In this document: one piece after another, positions 1 to 11,821 of the stretch
How the letters are laid out: the number at the start of each line of letters is the position of its first letter
Numbering within the stretch: position 1 is the stretch's first letter
NCBI RefSeq assembly: GCF_047948215.1
Contig: NC_134455.1
Location: 305,864,147 to 305,928,146 of the forward strand
From: Lycorma delicatula
Taxonomy: Eukaryota; Arthropoda; Insecta; Hemiptera; Fulgoridae
Reading direction: 5' to 3'
Length of the DNA stretch: 64,000 bases
The notes under the pieces: model-generated
Told to the model about the DNA's origin: nothing
The model's database searches: none
What the model saw: only the letters and a program-made list of their open reading frames with translations
Position numbers and translations under genes: made by a program

Positions 1-578
1 TCAAAGAATTGTCCATCTCCGATCCTGCACTCTATATGAGTATTTACCTCCGATATACCTGTTTTTGCTGATTCCATATCGACCCAAGCAATTCACCGGT
101 CAGCAGAAACCGCATCACAACACTTCAAGAACAGATATACAACATCGAAAAGCAGAAATGCAGGTGGCAGAAATTGTAGCTTATGAAGTTTAATGGAAAT
201 AAAATTACACTCTTGCGTTCAATCTTCGAAAATCTGTCCACCTGTTACACATAATAAAATTCAGGTACCAGGATCGGATTCGGCAAAATAATTAGATATT
301 TATCTTGCCAAAATACTCACATGGAAAACTCACATTTGGATAAAAAAGAAACTTATAACATCCTGACCCCCGTATGGGAACGAACCTGGCTTGTGACGAT
401 CCCGGTCGTAACAATATCCCCTCCGTTTGTAGTTCTGATGGGCTTTACCGGGGGTCGACATTGAGACCGTCTAAACTTGATAATAAAACAGTCATCAGTT
501 TGGTCTTTGTCAGGATGCCACCGATGCAAATGCCTCATAAAACAGAAACTTTTCTTTTTCTGTTTAGCTACAATAAAT
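1..578. other. No gene recognised
   Basis: The stretch is AT-rich, with a somewhat more GC-rich part at about 360-480. Two short overlapping reading frames on opposite strands show no domain I recognise and look like chance openings. Confidence 0.5.
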
Positions 579-803
579 GCGGATGATACGAATGAGTGTA
601 AATAAAATGTAGTCTTGTACAGTATCAGGTTGACCATTCCTGAGTTGTGTGGTTAAATGAAACCAAAGTACACCGGTATCCACGATCAAATATCAAATCC
701 GTATAAAAGTATCTGCCTTTGCTAGGATTTAAACTTTGGAACTCACGACTTCGATACCAGCTGATTATCGATGACGAGTTCACCACTAGACCAACCCGAT
801 GGA
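579..803 (-). mobile_element. tRNA-derived SINE, family A, copy 1
   Basis: Read on the minus strand, the head at the right end carries an A-box-like TGGTCTAGTGGT (complement of 782-793), as in the D-arm region of a tRNA. A degenerate B-box follows, then a body that includes GATCGTGGATACCGG and GGTTAA.TGAAACC. The body recurs at 8958-9168 and 53984-54184, always on the minus strand. The element has no coding capacity. Its RNA polymerase III promoter is inferred from the tRNA-like head. The 3' tail of this copy stops near GCGGATGATAC, before the terminal domain seen in copy 2. Confidence 0.75.
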
Positions 804-3039
804 CTACATAATATTAAATTTCGTCAATGTACTGGATTCTAAATACAAACTCAAAATTATATCTAAAAAAGTCTTAATAATTTACAAAGTCATCCTTTAA
901 CCGATGTGCATCTATGGTATCCAATTATTATTCGGAACTTCAGCTAAATCCAAAGTTTTACGTAACAGCACAGATTTATCTTTATACATCGAGACCTCAA
1001 CATACCTGCAGTTGAAGAAGGGATCTTAAGCTTTTCTTCGACGTACGATTCAAGACTCAATAACTATCCAAATGTTATGATAATTAACCTTTTGTAAAAC
1101 AGTGACGATACTCGATATTTGCGGCGTTTACATCCTACTCACCGTTTTTTTAAATTTCAATACTTCTAAAAGCTAAATGCACTTGTAGGAGTTAATTGCT
1201 ATTGAGCTTTGTCCTTTAATACATTCACCTCATCTATTCGTTATTCCGACGAAACGGATAATAGATATCTAATTTTATTTTAAAACCAATATACTATAGA
1301 AAGAGTTGGGTTGAAAGATACAAAAACCATTTTTAAACTAGTTAAAAACAGATTTCTTTTTATATAAATAATAATTTCTCTTACTTAAATCAAAGCATAT
1401 TTAGAATTAATTATATTTTATTTTTTATCTGCTGAGCAACATGATTCAATTAATAAAATAAATTACATCCATTTCCATCAATCTTCGTTTAAATTAAACT
1501 TTACTTTTATTCGTTACGTATCCTGCTTTCAGATTGTATTGATAGACTAAAATTTTACGATCTTTTTTATTGTAATTTTTATTTATGTTGTTAAAAATAT
1601 GTAGGTTAAAAAATATTTGCTTATTAAAAATTAATTGAATCTGTATTGGTTAAACAGAGTTTCTATGATATTTGTAATTGTGATGGAATTTTTAATTTAT
1701 AATTTCGTAGCACATGATGTATTTTAAAAATAATTTATATTATAAAGGAAAGATTTACGTATAAATACCTACATCATTTTCTATCTTTCGTCAGTAGGAA
1801 TAAAAATAATATTAATGAATACAGTATTAAAATATTTCATGACACAAATTAGTGCCAACATTTATAAAAACAAACAATAAAAATATAATTAAATAGTTTT
1901 TCTGGAGAAAATTTTTCAAAAATAAATTAATAGACAAAAAAATATAGAATATGAGTTTTTAAATATAGGTTAACTAATAATAATACATTAAAGTTATATA
2001 CATCTGCAGTTGTTATATGAAGAATGATATTACTGGTATTTTGCCAGATCCTAGAATAAGCTTGTAAAGCATCCGCTGCCGAAATATTAACGATTAAAAA
2101 GGTTGAATATGAATGTCAATCTAATACTTTATAAACACACATAAAATAAATATTAATTGTGAACCACGAATTAGATTAAATTATCGATAAATTTTGCATG
2201 AAATAATTTTTCCTCCTCTACCAAATGATTTCATTTCTCGTTTTCTAACGGCCATATTTTTTAAACGTAAAAATAATTTCAATATAAAGTCTATAAGGCA
2301 CTAAAATACATTATTATAAACTGATTCGTAGTGTGGTTTCATAAAAATTTTAAATAATTATAGTATTTTTACAACTTCTGAAAATTAAATGGAGAAATAT
2401 ATAAATTAATTTGTTTTCTTTAACAATAATGACTTTGTAACTTGCAAAATCCTTCACTAACAACATCTAGAACAATTAATAATAAAAACAGCTACTAATT
2501 GTATTCAAACTATCGCCTTGACATGGAATTCAAATATTTGGTATATAAATTAAACCGAAAATTCTACTGAAATCTCTACTGAAATTCTGAATAATTTTTA
2601 AATTAAGCCCCATTATATTACGTTCATTTTTATTATTATAATATTCTAATGTTCGTTTCAGTCTAATCCCACCATTTAGTTCCAAGATGAATCATCGATA
2701 GCAATCATAAATTATTATTCCTTACAAAGTGTTACATTCAGCTTTTTACTGGAGCCGTTTGTTTCACAACCTACGCTCCAGTCCAGCCTTCCTTTTCACT
2801 GATCTAACAAATGAGTAGTTTTTTGAAGCAAATAAATTTCATGCTGTTTCACTGTACCACTACCATATTTTTAATCGAAGCGTTTTATTTATAATATAAT
2901 TATTTTTGTTAGTCATCTTCTACAATAATTTAATAATTTTTTTTAAACTTCAATTGTTTCCTAAGTATTTTACTGATACTTGTAAAATATTCTCAAATAA
3001 CACCATTTTCTAAAATTAATCTCTGAATATTTTTTGTTT
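804..3039. other. AT-rich, no gene recognised
   Basis: I see no ORF, RNA gene or repeat boundary here. The sequence is dominated by A/T runs. Confidence 0.5.
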
Positions 3040-3188
3040 AACCTCCAGGACCACCATTAGGTATTGTTTCAAAGGATGAGATGAATGATTTGTATCGTGT
3101 GTGAAAATGCCATGCCTGACCGGGATTCGAACCCTGGATCTGGATGAAAAGCCGAGACGCTACCATTCGCACCACAGAGGCCGGGGCC
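3040..3188 (-). mobile_element. tRNA-derived SINE, family B1, copy 1
   Basis: On the minus strand the head reads GGCCTCTGTGGTGCGAATGG (A-box region) and, about 30 nt later, GGTTCGAATCCCGG, an almost canonical B-box. The body continues GTCAGGCATGGC and TTTTCACAC. It ends with a tail resembling TCATCCTTTGAAACAATACC followed by TAATGGTGG. The same arrangement is at 19967-20109 on the plus strand. The good A and B boxes support a polymerase III promoter origin. This is a retroposon and not a tRNA gene, because the 3' half cannot form an acceptor stem. Confidence 0.85.
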
Positions 3189-3770
3189 GTTTTCTTTTTA
3201 GTTTTGTTACTATACATTTCCTAAAGTTTCATTTATATACCAATAGAAAGTACGATTACTGTTCTAGCAATTATCTTTTACCTAATCAATCCTTAAATTG
3301 TTTTCATCGTAGCGTATCGTTTTGAAATATATCAGATACAAAATTCCAAGATATTTGTTAAAAGAATATAACATTTCTCGAATAATTAGTATTATCTTTG
3401 TAAAACATTTTTAAAGTATAAAATGCATCGATATAACGATGAATTTAATTCTACATTTACATTTAATTTACAATTAATTCTAAATTCAATTTTAATTTAC
3501 ATCAAAATTCTACATTATCGTAATATTATAAAGACATATCATTATAAATAAATCAGTATGATCTTGAATGGAAAAAAATTGGCTTGAACCATTATGTGTT
3601 AAAAGTTTGTCCTTTTCTTAGTATTTTAAATGAAACTATTTTTTACTGTGAAATTATTGCAATAATTTAAATAATGATTAGAAATTTTCTAAAGTGGAGC
3701 CTAACCATCTTCCCAATTTTTATGCATTAATAATATTTTTATTAATTTTTTCTTTTATTTAGTTTTGTTT
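3189..3770. other. AT-rich spacer between two SINEs
   Basis: No gene was seen. A run of ATTTA/AATTC-type sequence lies at about 3440-3510. Confidence 0.5.
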
Positions 3771-3934
3771 GCTTGATGTTAAGACCACGTAAGGCTTCAT
3801 CACTAAGCTTTTGAGTGGCATATCAAAGTAATGGAATTTTTTAACGTATGAAAAATACCATGCCTGACTAGGATTCAAACCTGGGACCTCCGGATGAAAG
3901 GCCGAGACGCTACTACTCCACCATGAAGTTCGGC
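3771..3934 (-). mobile_element. tRNA-derived SINE, family B2, copy 1
   Basis: The minus-strand head matches family B1: TAGCGTCTCGGCCTTTCAT, then GGTTTGAATCCTAGTCAGGC. After CATGGTATTTTTCATACG the 3' half differs from B1. It aligns instead with the SINE at 46841-47003, sharing CAAAAG.TT and ending in CATCA. The two copies therefore define a subfamily with the same head and another 3' end. Confidence 0.7.
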
Positions 3935-6609
3935 ACAAACTAGTAATACTGAAATGATACATTGCTGTAGAGACTACTTATCTCTGTCGTATAGATATAA
4001 TGGTCTTTGTTTTTTTTTCTTAAAAAAAAAAATTAGATTTGATGATTAAATAATACGTATTTTAATCAAGGATTATTACAATTATTATTTTTAAGTTTGA
4101 CAGGTATGCAAAAAAATACAAATTAATAGATAAAACTTTCAGTTTTGTAAATTTAATTTTGTTTTAAAAATAATCTATTTTAAGAACGTATGAATAAGGT
4201 AGAACATTATAACTGTAATCGTGCTTAAGAAACCTGTTTGAGAAATAATAGATTTGTCAATCCAGAACCCGCTCCTGTCATGTCAAATCATTAATATGTA
4301 TTACTGGAAAGATATTTCAATATAATAGTATAGATTTTTTAAAGGCTGTAATACGATCGATAATGATTATTAAATTGTATGCCCATTTAACCATCAATAA
4401 TCATATTTATTGAACTGAATAAAAGAATTTTATTTTACACCTGTCATTTATTAGAAACCTGTTTTAGTGGAGATTACATTCTACTTTTCAATTCTGGTTT
4501 AAAAAAAATGTTGTAAAAAAGTCATAATTTAATCATTTAGTCTAAACAATTAAACTACACTGATTTTAATCACCTTAGAAATAAATTTTCGATTGGTAAA
4601 TAGATAAAACGTACATTCGGAAGCATATTTTAACCAGAATCCAACATTTAAGGATTTAGCTCAGGTATTTCCGGTAGTATGCTATAGTATGTCATGTGTT
4701 AACACTTACAAGTGCCTAGTCAATTATGTATCCATGCATTTGTTGACAGTTATATGTCATTACGTTATATTCAAGAATTTTGTATAAATCTAAATTTATG
4801 ACGTTAGTGAATCTTACGCCTTCGACTTAACCGAAAACTCATCTTCAATTTTTACAAATCATTGATAAACTTAAGTTTTTTAGTCCTTGTAGTTAAGGTT
4901 ACATATTATTATTTTATTTTATATATGAAATCAAATGTGTTGAAATAGTGGTTATCAAAGGTAAGATTCTAGAAAATAATTACAGGGCAATTTTTTCTTT
5001 ATTAATGTGACTTTAAATACAAGTTTAAGTAACATAAAACTGTACTAATAACAGTATTAAGTATTAATTATATTACTGTTTTTATTTTTATAATTCCATA
5101 AACTTGACACATTTAATTTTATACTCTTGGCACCATTAGGGAGTGTGCGGTTCAAGACAAAATTATATTGAGCTTCTTTTTTTAAGTTCAATAACCCAAA
5201 AAAATTATTTCATAGAACCGAAATGCTTAACCATAAAGATGTTAGGCATACTATCGTAATCAGTCGATCTGAATATTTAAAAAATTACGAAAATTTCAAG
5301 AATTAATATATCTTCCTTCTTTTATTTAATAAATAATTTACATCGAAATAAATATTATTATAGATTGAAAAAATATCATAAACAGCAAAAACAACTTCAT
5401 CAGTCCGTATTAAAAACATTTTACATATAAATAATAACAATTTCTATAATAATTCACGTATTTTTTATTGTAAACAAGAAAGAATTTAACCGGAGTTAAA
5501 GTATTTATAGAATTTGCTCTTGGCGTTTAGCCAGCATTGCAAGGTAACAGTTAGTTATTTACCAGGCAATCGTATTTTCTGGTTAGACGCACATTAATTT
5601 GTGAAAAAATAATTAGGTGAATGTTTAAGTGTGGATAGATTTAAACATTTGCTTAGTATTTTTTATGCATACAGGTTTTATTTTGCATAAATAAAAATAA
5701 TGCAGTGGGATTTAATAATTTTTAGCATCTTAAATACATGAAATTAACGGAGAAAATTAGAACGAATATTGATTGGTTTTTATCAATATGACTTCAAAAT
5801 TTGGTTAATTATCAATGTCTTTGTATTGAATTTATAAAAAAAATGTGGTTATAATAGCTTCAAATATTTATTCTAATCTAACGTTTTATCTCAGCATATT
5901 TATCTCAGAAATTTAATAAAATTTATTTCCATAACATACTGTAAATGAAACCTTTAAAATTTGTGTACCTAACCTTTTATTTATATAAAATAGAATCCAT
6001 TTATATGAATGTTTAACTAAAGAGCTTTAAACAAATTCTATTCAGTTACGTATTGCAATTATCTATTCATAACATACTTTCTTAACCACTACCAGTAATT
6101 TGAATTCATTTTTTCCTTTTTATGTGCGATTTTGTGTTTGTATATTTGTTTACTTGTAAAATAATTTTTCTTTCAGATATTGTTTAAAGTATCATGACCA
6201 GTGTTTTAAAGCCGCACACAATTTATATTAAATTATTTCATATAACTTCTATTACCAAGAAAGTATATAAATTTGTTAATAAAAAAAAAAAGTCTCAAAA
6301 ATTCTACAATACGATCAACTTGAATTTTATACAATAAAACAGCTTTAAACAAATAATATGTTGTCTACTAGAAAATATTTGAAATTTAAAAAAAAAACAG
6401 AATATTAAAAACAATTAAATAAATAAAATTATAAATATTGAATTATTATATATAAAATTAGATTATTATTATATATAAAATTATATAAAAAAATTATTTA
6501 TATTTTTTGTATTTTTTTAAACTATGAAGTGAAATATAAATTATATAAATGTTAAAGGAAAGCTACAAATTATATACATTAACAAGAAATAATAATTAAA
6601 GTTTAAAAA
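3935..6609. other. AT-rich, no gene recognised
   Basis: No ORF above background and no repeat unit was recognised. A-rich and T-rich runs are common, for example at about 4011-4033 and 6283-6293. Confidence 0.5.
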
Positions 6610-7341
6610 ACATGACTGCGAAAAATAGCATTGCTGACAACAATACTGCTCTTTAATACTGGATAATTAAAGAGCGTGCTGGTGACAATTTTGTACAAAG
6701 TATTTGGATAAGGTATAATTTATTTTTCAAATTTATTTAAACACTCCCAGTAACATAAGGATTCCAACGCAGGGTCAAACATCTAAATCGGTTCAGCCAT
6801 TGAGCTGCTGCGGTGGAACATACATGCATACACCCTAATAATACAATTTCACCATTTATTAGTCAACAAAGTTATTGTACTTCAAACCTAAAAAAAAATC
6901 TGCGTCACCGAATTTTTCGTTTTACGTTAGATATCATAAAAACTAAGGAAAATACATTTCTGAGACCTTATTTATTCGATTTTTCAAGTCAAAAACATAA
7001 GAAACCATAAAGTTTACCCCTAATATACTGTAATTTCACCGGGGGAACTGAAATCCGAGTGAAATTTTTTGCTAGCCGTTACTCGATAACAAAGCGTTTT
7101 CGGGAATGTGTTTGTATGAATTTTTTCCTTATTTCAAGCTGTATAATAGTTTCCAGTTTATTTCCCTTTCCTTATCAGTCACCTGCATATATAAATATAT
7201 TTATTCAGTTTATGACAATCCCGGTAACATAAGGATTCCAAGGCGGGTCATAAATCAAAATCGGTTTAGCCGTTGAGCTACTACGGTAGAACAACATACA
7301 TACATACTATAAATACATTACACTTCTTTTTGTTTTTGTCA
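6610..7341 (+). mobile_element. MITE-like element, family C, copy 1
   Basis: The left end, ACATGACTGCGAAAAA, matches the left terminal inverted repeat of the copy at 43356. Next comes a hairpin, GCTCTTTAAT ... ATAATTAAAGAGC (about 6647-6675), also shared. Two related modules follow at about 6735-6835 and 7212-7312. Each contains GGATTCCAA, a motif like AAATCGGTT.AGCC, GTTGAGCT and a run of CATA repeats. The right end near 7321-7341 is too degenerate to pair well with the left. The element is non-coding and non-autonomous. The superfamily is not assignable by eye. Confidence 0.6.
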
Positions 7342-8957
7342 TTAAAAACAATCCAAAATATAATAAATAGAAGACAATTCTTTTTCCTTGAACTTGTGTG
7401 AATTTATACATTAAAAATAAATTTGTCTATGGATTTAAAAATAAATTAGCTTTTTTTCTTTCGTTACAAAGACCTGTTATTTTCACCAGCACTTTATTAA
7501 TTCGCAGCTAATAAATATTTCAAAAAAACTTTTTAAATTTTACCGTTCAAAGAATTTTACCGTTCAAATTTATAAACAATTTTCTAAATAAAATAATTAA
7601 AATTAAAAGAGTTACATTATAAGTTACCTATTAAAAACTGAGTGAAGTGTATAATTTGAGTAAAATGTGAAACGAAAGATTAACGAGTAAAATTACAGTA
7701 CTGTATCCAACAGAATAGATATTTTTGCCGTTTCCGTCAGAAAAGAGTAATACGCTCTGTTAGTCACAATTTTACGTATCGTTTAGTCGTTGTGCTGCTC
7801 TCTATTTTACGCTGGCGTCTTTAATTTCCTTAAAAAGGTTTACCCGTATTTTAAATAGTTCTAATATAAATTTAAACTTTAAGTCAAATCTTCGATATAA
7901 AGTTCAGTCTTAATTAAGATCTTCTTTGACAATAAGTTAAACATTTTTTGGAAAGAAGTTCTTAAAAAAGAGCCCACATTTTACGAAAACTTTATACATT
8001 TGTTTCATTACAAAGAAAATTCTAAATAAAATTAAATTTTTTCGTTAATAGTAAATGCATAAGTCCAGAACATTCATACTACACATACGATCTAGTTTAA
8101 CTTACACCCTTGAATACTGGCTGACCGTTTGAAACGGCTAGTGCTAAGTGAAAGAGCAATGTCACTTTAGGAGTCGCTATTGTTCACTATAAAGTATTTT
8201 AATCTATTTCCAAGAACCACATGCATAATCTGATCAATTTTCAACTTTCTTTCTCTTTTTGAAAGACTGAGCTTATCCGACAGGCATAAGGCTTTTATTG
8301 TTTAACTTTATTCATCTGAATAAATACGGAAATGAAATAGCACTTATACATAATCATAAATACACAAGATTTACTGGTCCAAATAGTATACTCCAAGAAA
8401 GTTTCAGAAACTAATTAAAAATATTACAAGTTCGAAAACTTCAGTTCCTTTTTTAAAGAAACTTTTAAAAGGAACTGGATTTATAACTTATCTTAGAAAC
8501 TAATATAAGATTAATTAAAATAAAAAATTTAATGGAACACTTAGTTTAATTAAAATATTAATAAATAATTTTATTAATATTAATGGTAAATATTTTATCA
8601 AAAAAACCCTCACTTTTTAATTTTTAGAAAATATATAGATATCTTTGTTTGTATATAACACGTTCTTTACGTTGTATTATTATTTAAAATTGATATATTA
8701 GTGAAAAGTACTTGATTTTTCTTAAAATTATTTGTTGTCCTTTAGAAAAGATTAATATTCAATGGTTAATCAAACAGCTAACTGTTTTATTAACTATTAT
8801 ATTTATTAGCTATTATATTTATTTTACAGTTAGCGGAGAGGAAACACTAATACACTTTTTCGGTTTTCATCAGATCTCACCAAAAATACACATCATAAAT
8901 TCCGACATCTTCAGAACGGATTTTCAAAAATCAGACCTTTTCTTTTCTATTTCCTGT
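7342..8957. other. AT-rich, no gene recognised
   Basis: A 16-bp near-perfect inverted repeat lies at 8442-8457 / 8462-8476 (CAGTTCC ... GGAACTG). A 9-bp inverted repeat at 8777-8785 / 8826-8834 encloses two direct copies of CTATTATATTTATT. A reading frame of about 97 codons at 8712-9005 runs into a SINE and is not supported as a gene. Confidence 0.5.
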
Positions 8958-9168
8958 TTATCCTTAGGGAATTACCGTTCAGATATTACTTCAGAGGATA
9001 AATGAGGATGATATATATGAGTGTAAATGAAGTGTAGTCTTGTACAGTCTCAGTTTGACCATTCCGGAGATGTGTGGTTAATTGAAACCCAACCATAAAA
9101 GAACACCGGTATCCACGATCTAGTATTCAAATACGTTTAAATGTAACTGCCTTTACTAAGACTACAAC
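8958..9168 (-). mobile_element. tRNA-derived SINE, family A, copy 2 (5' truncated)
   Basis: The minus-strand body matches copies 1 and 3: CGTGGATACCGGTGTTC, then GGTTTCAATTAACCACAC. It continues into a full tail, TATCCTCTGAAGTAATATCT followed by GAACGGTAATTCC. The tRNA-like head is missing at the right end, as expected of 5' truncation during target-primed insertion. This is the only family A copy that keeps the tail, which is shared with family B1. Confidence 0.75.
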
Positions 9169-10863
9169 GATAAAATCAGACCTAGAATCATAGAACCAAA
9201 AGTAGCAAAGAAATCAACAATGAAAATGAAAAAAAAACTGGTTAAGAAGGATTAGCTAACTGGATGAAATCGCAATGCAAGATGAACAAACCACCTACAG
9301 AAAAGTTCTAGATCCTTGCTCAAGGAAATAGGTGTCATCTCACCCATCATTTCCCAGAAGATCGAGAATCTCTATAAAAAAATAAGAGCACTTTTTTTCT
9401 AGAGAATTTTTTTCTACAAAAGATAACAACCAGCACTTATGGCCAAATTTAATAAAAACTGCAAAAAAGAATTTCCTTTCCATCCATAAATTTAATAATG
9501 ATCAGGTAAAGAATTCCTAAATGAACAACCTCTTCCAGTAAACTGTGTATGTGGAAATGTAATCTTTCAACCAGACTTTCACTAAGGTGATTTAACTTTT
9601 ATTTACTGTTGTTATTTGACAGAATAGTTCGTTATTCTTGTTTGTATATACGTAACGGTAACATAAGATTCGTTGAATACAGCGTGAGAAATTTTTAAAA
9701 ACCACTGTGTTAGCATATTTAAAAATTTACTCCTACTAGTTTTTCAAAGTTGCATACTGTTACAGAATGTTGTTAAGTGATATTATTAAGACGTATCCAA
9801 TTAGTAGTTAATATGCTTGCAAAGATCACCCTTTTAATTTTCTACAACTTCTGATCAATGTAGATTATCCTAATGGTAGATGTAAATTATAGCATTTTAA
9901 ACAAATATATACTTATATAATATTTTTTAATTTTAATGTATACAAGAAGCTGAGAAAGTAATTTTATAATTTCGATTTATTCAAAAGGCCTTGAAAGGTA
10001 TAAAAAATGTGTGTGTGTGTGTGTGTGTGTATGCATAGAACTGCTTAAAATAGCACAGAATAAGTCGCTAACTAACTGGAAAAACACATTGACACTGATT
10101 TTAAACAATCATTGATATTGGAATCTTACAGAATAGAAAAATTGGCTACGACAGAAAGTGTAAATCACTCATTGCCTAACATTAATGTCTCAAAAAACTA
10201 AACAAAAATGTGATGTGAAGTTAGCAACGCAATCTTTAAAAAACATATCTGGGCACAGAAAGAGTTACATACTATTTCTGAAAGGAAGAATCATTTTAGT
10301 ATTAAAATAAAAAATAAAAATAAATTCAATATCTCATACAAATAATAAAAAATGGAATTTATAAATTCAATTACTTTTAAATTTTAAAAATAGTTTAAAT
10401 TCAATTTCAGTTTTCTTTGCAATATATACAGGAGTACCTTCTTATAATTTTTGCTTTGTATTGTAATGATACACAACAAAAGCTAAAATGTAACAAAAGA
10501 TGTTCGCAGACAGTTAAGTATTTGAACTTTATTTCTTAGATATTTTGATATCATTAATTTCCAATCTAATGATTGAAAGAATTAACATATTATGTTAAAT
10601 TTTTTATTTACTACTGTATTTCTTTTATTATGTATCTAAAATATTAAAATAATTTCTATCATGAAATGAGTTCAATTGCATACCCGATTGAAATGAATAT
10701 TCCGCAACACTGTATGATAATAATTTATCTTAGTGGAGGCTAAACTTATAAAAGTATGATCAGTGTATAAAGAAATATTTGTAGAAAACATGTTTTTTTT
10801 TTTTTCCTTTTCAGTTGACAATTTCCACGAAATTTGCCATTAAAATTTATATTAAGAACTGTA
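9169..10863. other. AT-rich, no gene recognised
   Basis: A stretch at about 9180-9560 has slightly coding-like composition, but no frame is open and no family was recognised. A (GT)11 microsatellite lies at 10009-10030. Confidence 0.45.
10009..10030 (+). repeat. (GT)n microsatellite
   Basis: An uninterrupted run of GT dinucleotides, about 11 units. Confidence 0.95.
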
Positions 10864-10937
10864 ACCGGTGATTCAAAAGGACTTCCCAACTTTAAATGCA
10901 TACAAAAACTTTCCTAGAAAACCCATCAAGTTTTTCA

Positions 10938-11093
10938 CCAAATATTCACTTTGGTTCGATGTGGCTTCCATTTGTAATGTGACATACTTCTCACGTGAAG
11001 TCTGGATTTAATTCCAGACTGTAGCCAGCAGGTCGGGCGTGACCTCTGGTCTGCGAGATTAATTTGAAATCTTAGCTCAACAAGATCAGCAGG

Positions 11094-11139
<46 letters not shown>

Positions 11140-11660
11140 ATATAAAATGTATATAGAACCTATTCTTAATAAAATCCCACAAGAAAAAATAAAAAAATTA
11201 CATTGTCTAAAAATTTATCGATGTCTGAAATTTTATCCATAATTTTCATTAAAAAAAAACTGCAGCCGAGCAACTTTTTTGGCATCTATAATGTATTGAA
11301 CAGTAGTTACTTTGTACGGCTTCAAGTTTAACAGTTAAAAAAAAAAATAAAAGTGTAATCGTTAACGTAATACAATCGTTTGTGGAATCTCAGTCTAATG
11401 TTACGCATGTTGACTTAATCTCTTTCTCCGAGTTGTTCCACAGCAGCTTCAGGGACGGGTGAGCGTCGTGGTGATTTGTATGTTTAACAGAACAACTTGT
11501 CTCAACCAAGGTTTGGAGTCAAGAGTAAATTTTATGCCTCCTAGCAGGCTCCCTACCATACTCTACGAAAATTAGGACTTCAGTTGCTGACTGCAAATCA
11601 TTAAACCAAAACACACAGCGAGTACCTTCTGTCCCAGTAAATGTATAAATTTTTTATAAC
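10938..11660 (-). pseudogene. DUF4817/DDE_3-type transposase remnant, core deleted
   Basis: Minus-strand frames from about 11650 down read VLIFVEYGREPARRHKIYS and, after a stop, LQTLVETSCSVKHTNHHDAH. These resemble the DUF4817 helix-turn-helix N-terminus of insect IS630-Tc1-mariner transposases (EYGREPP.R.TI, then VETGSV). From about 11095 down the sequence reads PADLVELRFQIN and later MSHYKWKPHR. These resemble the family C-terminus, where ELR..I precedes a conserved V/CRxTNGxHxE. The DDE catalytic motifs between these parts are absent. The copy cannot encode an active enzyme. The family assignment is from memory of conserved motifs, not a search. Confidence 0.65.
11097..11137 (+). repeat. 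(AT)n microsatellite inside the mariner-type element
   Basis: About 20 AT units, uninterrupted, between the C-terminal and N-terminal transposase remnants. Confidence 0.95.
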
Positions 11661-11821
11661 ACTGGTGACAGCGCTGGTGACCAATTTCGTTACTAATGAA
11701 CTAAGTCAGTCAAAACTTGAAGTGCTTTGCTATGAAATGAGACCTCAACCAATTCTGTAAGTTATCTGAATAAATTTTTATATGCTTTTAAATTCGTGAA
11801 GTTCTTTTTGAATCATCCGGT

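Larger units (their letters stand above)
10864..11821 (-). mobile_element. Mariner-type element, internally deleted, with TIRs
   Basis: The left end (ACCGGTGATTCAAAAGGACT and on to about 10901) and the complement of the right end (ACCGGATGATTCAAAAAGAA, from 11821 inward) form terminal inverted repeats of about 38 bp with few mismatches. Between them, on the minus strand, are a transposase N-terminus and C-terminus. The catalytic centre is missing and its place is taken by AT-rich sequence with a long (AT)n. The element is about 0.96 kb, shorter than an autonomous copy of about 1.3 kb. A clean TA duplication could not be fixed because the TIR border is ambiguous by a base or two. Confidence 0.8.

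Noticed and set aside
353..637. Overlapping frames of 94 and 70 codons on opposite strands
   Set aside because: The minus frame starts in SINE family A, and neither shows a domain.
8712..9005. 97-codon plus-strand frame
   Set aside because: Its 3' part is the antisense of a SINE tail and the rest is hydrophobic by base composition.
9180..9560. Coding-like stretch with LKEIGVISPIISQKIENLY
   Set aside because: Only about 25 codons read sensibly, with no family recognised and stops on either side. I could not support it as a gene or pseudogene.
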